NCBI GenBank assembly: GCA_019137255.1 | Contig: WPDH01000081.1 | Coordinates: 1 to 64,000 of the forward strand | DNA from: Corinectria fuckeliana | Lineage: Eukaryota > Ascomycota > Sordariomycetes > Hypocreales > Nectriaceae | Reading direction: 5' to 3' | DNA: 64,000 bases | Shown here: piece by piece, positions 54,901 to 64,000 of the stretch | Layout of the letters: every line of letters starts with the position of its first letter | Position numbering within the stretch: position 1 is the stretch's first letter | Notes under the pieces: model-generated | Databases searched by the model: none | Told to the model about the DNA's origin: nothing | The model's input: the letters and a program-made list of their open reading frames with translations, nothing else | Made by a program: the position numbers and the translations under genes

Positions 54901-57900
54901 AGCTACTACTCTAGTACTATCTATTCTGTCTTTATATCTATTATAGTATTTCTTATAGTAGTGTGCTTAGTTTACTAGCTGCTTTGCTTACTGCTTTACT
55001 TATAACTTTACTTATAGTTTTATTTAGGGTTTTATGCTAATTATAGTTTAGGTTATTATAGTAGTATATCTAGTTCTGTTAGTCTATAAACCTAGTGTTA
55101 GAGTTATAGCTTTTAGCTTATGTGAGCTAGTGGAAATATTTATAGTATTATAAGAAGGTCTTAATCTAAATGTGGTATTAGTTGGAGCTTTTAGCCGCTC
55201 TAAGGTTATATTTATTACTATATAGCTGTATAGCTTAGTGATACTTTTCGTACTAGAGGCAGAAGGGATATTAGGTGAGCTAGTTCTTAAATAGCTAGTA
55301 AAGCTTTTAGTCTTTAGACGGAAATATATTACTTAATAGGGGAACTTAGAATAGTACTTATTCTTTTTGTTTAGTATTATAAGGTATTTCCTGTGTGTTA
55401 GTAGTATAAGGTTATAACCTTCTCCTCTAAGAAGTGAAGATAGTAATATATAAAGGAAAATAATAATAAAAGAAAATAGCATACTAGGTTGTGAGGTGTT
55501 AATTTCTTACTTATATATCCTATTATTAGCTAGTAGTAGCTGTTAGTAGTATTCTTAGTAAGGTGGTGGTAAATATGCTAGGCTATTACCCTAAGTGATC
55601 TACTATTATAGCCTGGGATTTCCCTGAATAGGACTCTCTCTAGCTAGCACTCTTAATACTATAGTATTTTATAGTGTAAGGTTCTTTCTTAGTCTTTTAT
55701 GCTTTTAGTGTGGGGTCTTAGTAGTGTTATACATCTAGTCTGTTATGTTATTCTTAGTCTGTTTTTTAACTAGTGTGGTTATTACTTATATGACTAGCTG
55801 TAGCTTACTATATTTATGTTTTTATTTCTTAGTAAGTTCTGCTTTATATTGCTCTCTTGCCTAGTATTTTATAATAAGCTTATTACTTTTAATAGTATCT
55901 TCTTTTAGCTAGAGGTTATAATTACTTAGCTATTCTTTCTATATAATAAGATACTTAGTTTTTAGTTTTCCTTTTTCTTGCTTTTATATTTATAATCTAA
56001 TTACTTAATTAACTTCCTAGTGTTTATACTTATCCTTTTAGTTTCCTACCTTATAGTCTTCTATTAGGATAGCTTCTAGTTATCTAATTAGTTTATCTAC
56101 TAGCTTAAGTTAAGCGACTAATATTACTAGGTAGATATTAAGGTTGTCTTTTATTTTAAGTTTATATACTAGGTTTCCTATCTGTTTAAGAATCTTATAT
56201 AGTCTAGTTTTTTTCTCTTTTAGTTTTTCTATATAGTTATCTACTATTATATATTCTTTCTTATAGAGTTCTAACTAGATTTAGTCCCCTAGTTTATATT
56301 CTACTAGCTAGTATTTCTAGTTATACTAGTGTTTTATAGCTGCTTATATAAAGGCTAGGGTGAGTTTAGCTTTATTATAGAGGATATCCTAATTAAAGGT
56401 GTTAGATTTATCTTCTAGCTATTATAGCTTATTATTTAAGTGCTGCTTAGTAACTAGCTTACTTAGCGATATATTAATAGCTGATAAATATAAGTTATTT
56501 AGGCTAAACTAGAGGGGGATAAGAGCTAGGACCTAGAGCTGGCCTAGAAAGTTACTAGTGAAATATTAGAGGGCTACTTTTACTATCTAATTTTGTCTTT
56601 TTATAGCTCTATTAGTTTACAGATATTATACTGTTAATATAAGAAGCTTAGTTCTAAATACTATCTATAGATCTTACTAGAAGTCTAATATAAACTTTAT
56701 ATCTTAGTTAGATATAATACTATATAGGATTCCCTAGTTATATTATATTAGTTCTGTGAATAATACTTATACCTAGTCTTTAGTAGTATACTAATTATTT
56801 CCTAGTATAAGTAGGTATATCTAACACTACTTACAGGTAATAGTTAGTAGGTAGTTAAAAAACTACTTTCCTAGGTTTAGCTATAGTATTCTTTTAGCTT
56901 TTATAACTAGTAGCCTTATAATAAAGTTTATTATAATTATATAAAATAGGATTAGAAGGCTCTAAATAGGTATTAGTTAGCCTAGTGGTTTCTAGTAGTT
57001 AGTAAGGTTTCTACTATATATATTATATTTATCTTATACTGCTTAGATTTCTTAGTGTAGGTTGGTTATTATAAAAGAACTTAATAGGTCTTACTAGGAT
57101 TATACCTCCCCTAGGTGGAAGTTCTGCTTATAATTATCTTAAATAACTTTCTGGCTTATATCTATAGGTAAGTATAGCTGTTAGTGTCTACTATGCTCTT
57201 ATAGGTAGATAAGTCTATTCTGCTAAAAGAAGAAAAGCCCTAAGATCTTATCTTTTTTGCTAAGCTATACTAGAATTACTGCCTATTTTGCTTTCTTAGG
57301 ATACTAGTTAATAATTTCCTAGTGTAGACTGGTTTATATGCTAGCTTTCGCGAAGTAAAAGGTATAAGTAACTAGTTCCTCTCCTTTTTAAAGGTAGTCT
57401 AGTTTGCCTTTCTTAGTACTGTCTTATATATCTTCTTAGCCTAGAAGCCTTAAGAGCACATCTAGTATTATATTAGTTAGTCCTAGAATATATTAGATAT
57501 CTAATAGGTACTAGCTAAGGTATTATAAAGCTAGAGTGAGATAATTATTATTCTATAAGGTGCTAGTAAATGCTGATTTCTAGCAGACTAGGGCGTAAAT
57601 AGCAGAGTAGTTAGTAAGTATAATTACTTTATCTTTTTATATTAACTAGATTATTATCTAGGCTTTCTAGTATATCTAGACTAGGTATGTTATTTCTATT
57701 TCTATCAGCTAGTAGTTTTTCTTAGTATTATATAGAGCTTAGCTAAGGTATATAATAAGGTGTATAACTGTAGATAGGATTTTACTAACTTAATCCTAGG
57801 TGTATTTTAGGTCTAGGTGATATATTATGCTTTTTATTTCTTATTCTTTTAATATGTTAAGCTAGATAAATAGTTTTATATTTAGGTTAAAGTGATAAAG

Positions 57901-58329
57901 TGATTTAGTGTTTACTAGCCTGTTTATAACCTTATAAAAACTATTAATCTCTTTAAGGGTTAGAGTGAACTTAGCTTAGGTTATATAGCTAACCTATCTC
58001 TAACCTATTACTAATTCGCCTAATTTATATCCTTTTATAAGTATACTAGTTTTCTTAGCCTATAGTGGTTTAATAGCTTTAGTAAATCTTAGGATTAAGT
58101 GCTATAGCTATCTAACTATACTAATCTATTTCTTAAGTTAAAGTAAATTTATTAGGAATTTAATGTTTCTTAGGGCTACTACCTGTTCTTAGGTGTTAGA
58201 TAGGCCTAGCCTGTCTACCTAGAATCTAAGTAATTAGACTAATAGGTAGCCTAGGAAGGCTTTCTTAGCTAAGAGGGTAATATTCTTTTCCTAGAATAGC
58301 TAAAAAATCATCTGAAGATACCCTAGATG

Positions 58330-58770
58330 TTTTATATTATTATTAGAGAAAATAATAATATTATTAATAAATACTATAGTAAAGGCTTAATATAGTTAGA
58401 GTAGCTAGTTTATAAACTGTTAGATATATACTAGTAAGTTCTTAAATCCTATTAGGGCTACCTTAGATTGTTTTAATTCTTAGTAGCTAACTACTATAAA
58501 GTGATCTTAGTGTTTAAGGTGTACTAGAAACTAGTGAAAAAATAACCAGGTATTAATAATACTAATATATTATTTTCCTTAGAGTTTACTAAGAATATCC
58601 TCTTATAGGGGTATTAGGTAGATATTAGGAATTATTATATTATTTAGGGCTTATAGGTTTACTACTATATATTCTTTCTTTTTACTTGCTACTATTTGCT
58701 ATACTATAAAGACAGAGCTTATAAATAGTGTTAATTTTATAACCCACTCTATTTATCTTTAGTTATATAG
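58330..58770 (-). pseudogene. Ty3/gypsy reverse transcriptase relic
   Basis: A single minus-strand frame shows reverse transcriptase blocks in order: SKKKEYIVVNL-x-ALNNIIIPN (the KKD-x-x-R...DYR-x-LN region), then YLIPL and ISIINTWLFFH, VALIGFKNLLVYI, and FINNIIIFS at about 58373-58345 in place of the catalytic Y-x-DD box. Both aspartates read Asn, as expected from G-to-A transitions on the coding strand. Several in-frame TAG/TAA codons interrupt it. The enzyme cannot be functional. Confidence 0.85.
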
Positions 58771-61700
58771 TTAGTTAAATATAGTATCTAGAAAGTCTCT
58801 TCTCTTTTTCTCTAGCAGGTAAGGTTATAATCTTAGCTTCTATTAGTGCTAGTTATCTACTAAGAGTATCTTTATATACTTATACTTAGGTACTAATATT
58901 TCCCCTTAGTTAGCTTAAATACTAGTATATTCCTGCGTGAGATCTTATACTTGTTATATAAAGCTGGTTTAGTTATTATAGATTCTTACTCTTTCTACTG
59001 TTTTAACTTCTAAGAGGGTCTTATCCTTAGATATGCCTAGCTTAGTATTTAGGTCTAGACTAGCATTTTAGAATCCTATGCTAGGTTTCTAGTTAGGTTT
59101 CTTATTAGCTAGAGTTATAGCTTCTTAGGTTAGGTATTTAAGCTTACAGGTTATTAGCACTATATCTTTATGTTTAGTAAGTAGGTTATCTTAGTTAGCT
59201 TTTTTAATAGAGTTCTTATCTTTAACTAGTTTAAGAATGCCTAGTTATTAGTTCTTTTAGATTATTAGTAGCTTCTACCTGTTGTTTATTATAAAGACTG
59301 TCTTAGGCTGCCTTATAATAGCTCTAATAATACCTTAACTTTATAGGTTAAGAAGGAAGTCTTAGCCCTTTAGGACACCTAGTATGCTTACCTATACTGC
59401 TTTACTACTTTTAGGAGAGATTATAATATGTATATTACTTTTCACTAGATATTTATAAGGTCCTATATAGATATATACTAAGGCAGGTAGGTATAGCCTG
59501 TTAGCTATATCTATTTACACTTTTTGCTAGGTGTTAATAATATCTACTCTATAAGTAGTGTTAAATTCTTAGCCTAAAAGTAGTCCTGCTAATAGTTCTA
59601 GTATAACCTAAGCTCTAATATAAACTTTTATTACTATATGTTCTCCTGCTTAGTAGCCTAGTAAGTATACTATAAATATTACTTATCTTTCTGTCTTATT
59701 CTAGCTTATACTACTAAGCTTAGCCTAATATTCTCTAGTGAAGGTTATATCTAGAAAGAACTAGAGCATCTTATAACTAACTACTAAGTATATTATACTT
59801 ATATTTATATAGATCTCTTATTATTTAGTTCTAGCTAGAGTAGCTTTTACCTATACTTATATATAGCTATACTTTAAGAGGTGTTATAAGTTTAGTTTTT
59901 TATCTTATAGTATATACTTAATAATAGTGAGAATCTACTTAAGCTTATAAGTAAGGTAGACTAAGTCTTATAGTAAAACTAGGTGGTAGTTACTAACATT
60001 TAGGATAAATTTCTTAGTACTATCCTAGCTTTTTATAGTTTCCTAGATAAATCTATATACCTCTAGTATAGTATATAAGGATTCTAAGTTATCTTATAGT
60101 TTATTTATATTAGTATTATATTATTCTATTACTATATAAGCTGCCTCTTCTAAATTTTATAGTTCTTTTTTAGCAAAAAAGGCTTATACCTATTCTTAGG
60201 AAATATAGTACCCTTTAAGCTTATCTAGCTAGATGTTATTAAATATGTGAAATATTTAAGTGCTTATATTTCTGCTGCTAGGTTGCCCTAAGTATATAAT
60301 TATAAGGTGGAGAGCTAAGGCTAGTAGCAGGGCTATATTTTAGGTTAGGGTTTTAGCAGCTATTATATTTCTTACTAGCAGGGGTAATATAAACTAGACT
60401 TGATTTCAGGTTAGTATATTATTTTATGCTTCTAGGGGTATAAGTAAGAGTATATATACTTGTCCCTGCTAATAGTTATTTTACTATAAGGGGAGGCTTT
60501 TATTATTGCCTATCTGTGAGGTTAGTCTAGCTGTGTTACTATATAGGGTTTAAGAGTATATTATTTTTAGTTTCTAGGTGGCTATACTAGCTTAGTTTCT
60601 TATTAAGGTGTGATACTTTCCCCTAAGGAGGTAGCTCTAACTTCCTGCTGTTATACAGATATAAAAGTTTAGTATATAAAGCTTGTTTATATCTGCCTAG
60701 TTATTAATAGACTAGTAAGAAGCTAGGTAGCTTATAACTTCTTAGAGGTAAATATTAAGCTTATTAAAGACTAAGTTAGTAAGGTAATTAGGTAGGTATC
60801 TAGTGGTGTGTGCTATATGTTTAACTCTAGATATCTAATTTTAGAAGTTAACTTAGTTAGTAATATCTTAAATAGTGAATTTCTCCTTTTATAGAGTATT
60901 TATTATAACTTCTAGTTAGGTTTTAAAGCGGGTTTAAATTAGATTAATCTATATGCTAATTCCTCTATAACTGTTTTAGAGTACTGCTTATTAGTTGTTA
61001 GTTAAGTTATTAGCATACTAGTCTAGAGCTAATCTGAGAAGTAAGTATAGTATATTCTAAACTAATACTACTTTATATTCTAGTTCTTATGCTATATATT
61101 ATTCTAAGAAATTAATAAAGCAGAAGGTACTTCTCTAGATAAGGTTCTTATTATCTAGCTCTATATTATTAAAGGATTTATTATAGGTATCTACTAGTTA
61201 GAACTTTCTTACTTCTTCTACTTAGAACTAGATATATAGCGCTAAGATAGTATTTATTTATATCTAGCTAAGAAGGTTATATAGGTCTTCTATAATAATA
61301 AGAGTTTCTTATGCTATTAGATATTCTAGCAGATTATCTGTGCTTAGGGCTAATTCTGTTAGTATCTTAACTGTTAAAGCTAGGGGTTATTAATCTACTA
61401 TTATGGGTTTCTTACCTTTATTTAGTTAGAAGGTTAAGTTAAACTCTGTGAGGGCTAGTTTGTTTTATAGACTAGTTGTTAGAAAGAGGGTGTCCCTAAA
61501 GTGTTATTAGGCTGGGATTTGTGGTGGGTTTAATAGGTTAGCAGATTAGAATCTTAGTTTATCTTTAATATCCTAGTTGTGAAGCTGTTAGGCGAGATTA
61601 TTATTAACTAGGTTAGCTATTAGTTGCTAGGTGGGAAGAGGCGGTTATAGTGAAATAGGGAAGGTCCTAGGGGGGGTTAGGCTAGTTATTCCTAAGGAGC

Positions 61701-62141
61701 TTATAGGTGGTTAGAAGATGTTTAGGGGTAGTAGCAGGTATTAGTATTTCTGTCTAGTTAGGTAGTGATAAAGTTCTTTCTAGTTATATACCTATTTCTT
61801 AGATTTTAACTATCTTATAATTACCTTCTTAATTCTAATATATAGTTTTAACTTTTATATTAAAAGGTATATAAGAGACTTAGCTGCTTTCTTAGGGTTA
61901 GGTCTAGAGGTAGTACACAAAAGGAAAGAGTAGGCAAGTCCTAACTGCTAATATTATTCCTAAAGGTAATATTCCTATACTTATATATTATCTTTCTTAT
62001 TAATTAAGTTAATTACCTTAAGAGAGAAGAGTTTCTAGTAACTAGGGATTTCTTAGTGAGCTTTTAGGAGTTTCTAACTAAGGTGAAAGTTAAAAGCTAT
62101 TTAGAAGGTGTGTAAGTATAGGTAATATAATTACTACTATT

Positions 62142-62525
62142 TAATATAGAATTAACTATATTAGAGGATATATAAAGTAAATACTACTAAGAGGAAGAAT
62201 TCTTACTTGTGTGATTAAGATACTTAAAGCTTAGGAGTAAGATAGTAAGGTAATAAGATGATAATTCTTTTATCTATTCTAGTGATAATCTTCCCTTTTA
62301 TATAAGGGAAAGTCCTAGAGTACTCTCTAGGTATTCCCTAGGAAATCTCTAGATAGGTCCTGGGATTTCTCTAGGACTATCCTGGGATTTCCTGGGATAA
62401 TTCTTAGCCTAATTAGTGGGAGATTTCTCTTCTTATTATGGCTACTCTCTAGTGGCCCTCTCTAGGGTTGTAGCCTAAGCTGTTACTAGATAGTAACAGC
62501 TCTCTATCTGGCTTATTCTGTAATA
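62142..62525 (-). repeat. LTR (upstream copy in transcription sense)
   Basis: 384 bp, followed on the + strand by GCTTA at 62526-62530. On the minus strand it would hold the element's promoter. Contains fewer AT-shifted sites than the other copy in the block CCTGGGATTT, where the partner reads CCTAGGATTT. Confidence 0.9.
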
Positions 62526-62530
62526 GCTTA

Positions 62531-63299
62531 TAACTATAAGGTAATTTCTACTAGGCTTAAAAGGATTTCTTATATACTAGTAAGATAGTCTTCTTAGTAA
62601 GTAACTCTTATATAAGATAAGCTTGCTTATATATTAACTTTAAGGTATACTAACTAACCTGAAAAATCAGGCTGCTAAGTATAAGAATCTTCTCTTAATA
62701 TATATATTAAAATAATATTTGCTTTTAAAACTTAATATTATACTAATATTCTTAAATATATAATAATTTCTAAATCTGTTACTTAAGCTTATATAAATTA
62801 TAAAACCTATTTAATAATAAGACCTTAAGTTAACTATAAGAGCTTTTAGTGTGAGATGTTAAGTGTTAGCTAAAATTCTAGCTCTATTAGGTGTGAAAAT
62901 AGGCAAATTAGAGCTGCTTTAGGATATAAGTCACTTAGAGGTAGTAAATAATATCTAAATACTAACTTATCAGCTAAAATAATATATAGAAAGAGTAAGA
63001 AGGTAATAGACTTTCCTGTGAGGTAAACTCTAAGCAGAGAAGCTGCTAATTTAACTAGAAAAGCGCCTTAGTGTTAGTATATACTATTATAGCCTAGGCT
63101 TTAATAATACTATTAGTAGTCTTAAGATACTTATAAGATTATAGTATAATACTTAGCGTGGTAATTTACAGATCTAAGTGTTATTAGGTAATCTAGTATA
63201 TATTACTTATTACTAAAGCTGTTACCTTCTTAATAGTAGTATTATTAGTTATATTAAGAAGAGACTATTATAGTTATAAGGCTATTATAGCTGCTATAT
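62531..63299. other. AT-rich decayed DNA
   Basis: No open frames and no recognisable repeat boundary. Continuation of the mutated block to the right of the LTR element. Confidence 0.6.
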
Positions 63300-63760
63300 A
63301 AGTAATATCTTCCTTTGTGTGTCTTATTAGCTTATATCTCTTAAGGCTGCCTAGTTACTTCTTCTTAATATTAAGTATAATATTCTTTATAATATGCTAT
63401 AAGTAAATTTACTATTAAGCTGTATTAAAGATATTATTAGCTGTGTTCTTAAGAGCTATATTAAAATTAGTGATAATAATATTAGGGAAGGGGATCTTAG
63501 CTTTTAGAGTAATAGAGTGTAGCTATATTAACAGCTACTTATAGCTTAAGGTATCTTCTTAAGAGGTAAGCCTAAAGGCTATATTAAAGCTTATATATAA
63601 AGTAGTTAAGGCTATCACCTAAAAGAGAGGGAGGTTAAAATAGTTAACCTAATATATATTATCTATAGAGAGAAGCTCTAGGTTATACTTTCACTTTTAT
63701 AGGGTAGTATTATAGATCTAAAAAACCTAGGTTAATCTACTTTTATAGTTATAATTAACT
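63300..63760 (-). pseudogene. MULE (Mutator-like) transposase relic
   Basis: A minus-strand frame from about 63660 to 63355 reads VNYFNLPLF, VIALTTLYISFNIAFRLTS, then IPFPNIIITNFNIALKNTA (about 63497-63441) and HIIKNIILNIKKK, interrupted only by TAG/TAA. This order matches the MULE transposase core: the block after the first catalytic Asp, the S-x-A-F segment, P-x-V-I-V-T-D-x-x-x-A-L-x-x-A carrying the second Asp (here Asn), and the W-H-I-N-K-N-V block. The element presumably continues past the window edge; no terminal inverted repeat was seen. Confidence 0.65.
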
Positions 63761-64000
63761 GTAAAGTGATAGATATTATCACTACTTAAGAGGACCTTAA
63801 GAAAAGCTTATATAGATATATAGGGACTATACCTCTTATAGTAGAGCTTCCTTCTGATAACCTTTATATCTTACTTAATAATCTTAAGTGTAGAGTATTT
63901 AAAGGAAATCTAGCAGGTGATTTCCTAAGTGGTAATCTAATAAGAGCTTAATTAGTTAGTAATAAGCTTCTTAAGCTCTTTAAGGCTAAATATAATATAT

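Larger units (their letters stand above)
53998..62525 (-). mobile_element. complete but RIP-inactivated Ty3/gypsy LTR retrotransposon
   Basis: 8528 bp bounded by two 384-bp direct repeats (53998-54381 and 62142-62525) and by an identical 5-bp target duplication GCTTA (53993-53997 and 62526-62530). Read on the minus strand the LTR begins TATTACAG and ends in A, consistent with an original TG...CA after transitions. Reverse transcriptase relics on the minus strand fix the orientation, so 62142-62525 is the upstream LTR. Every reading frame is broken, mostly by TAG/TAA at places where Gln or Trp codons are plausible. The gag region should lie around 60-62 kb and protease/integrase on either side of the RT, but I could not identify them with certainty. 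The element is longer than usual for the group, with about 2 kb beyond the expected end of pol. Confidence 0.9.

Noticed and set aside
52618..64000. Centromere or telomere
   Set aside because: AT-rich and repeat-filled, but no telomeric TTAGGG array is seen, and a single RIP-mutated transposon nest explains the composition; centromere identity cannot be judged from sequence.

Overview
The window is nuclear DNA from a filamentous ascomycete (Pezizomycotina; the proteins look Sordariomycete-like, but I cannot name a genus). Evidence: compact genes with short GT-AG introns, fungal-specific families (Zn2Cys6 regulator, DUF1765 protein, histidine-acid phytase, mitochondrial L3), and a terminal AT-rich block whose repeats carry the transition-only decay left by repeat-induced point mutation (RIP).

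Layout. 1-16.2 kb holds housekeeping genes: proteasome beta-3 (pup3, +), an ER/Golgi-type Ca2+ pump (SERCA, -), a DH-PH Rho exchange factor (+), an Rtc3/SBDS-like small protein (+) and a RING-H2 ubiquitin ligase (-). 17.8-22.3 kb looks like a small accessory island: an unrecognised membrane protein, a kinase-associated pseudogene fragment, a lineage-type protein interrupted by an in-frame TAG, and a short truncated ORF. 22.7-33.5 kb returns to conserved genes: a 92-residue single-span protein divergent from mitochondrial ribosomal protein L3 (mL44), a mitochondrial cytosolic-type phospholipase A2, the La RNA chaperone, an inositol monophosphatase and a single-pass membrane protein. 34.7-46.7 kb holds a membrane-anchored phytase, a Zn2Cys6 regulator, a BTB protein, a GFA-domain protein and a 1232-residue DUF1765 protein. 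46.7-51.8 kb has no convincing gene.

From 51.8 kb the sequence changes character. Three TA-flanked inverted-repeat elements (MITE-like) lie end to end, followed by about 11.4 kb of AT-rich DNA with essentially no open frames. Inside it is one complete LTR retrotransposon: 53998-62525, two 384-bp LTRs, 5-bp target duplication GCTTA, coding strand minus, Ty3/gypsy reverse transcriptase with its catalytic aspartates mutated, and an extra decayed reading frame after pol. A Mutator-like (MULE) transposase relic lies at the right edge. The two LTRs differ, by my count, at 28 positions, all transitions.

The genes do not form a pathway cluster. I see no secondary-metabolite cluster, CRISPR array, rRNA or convincing tRNA. 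Exon boundaries were placed by eye from splice signals and frame continuity.
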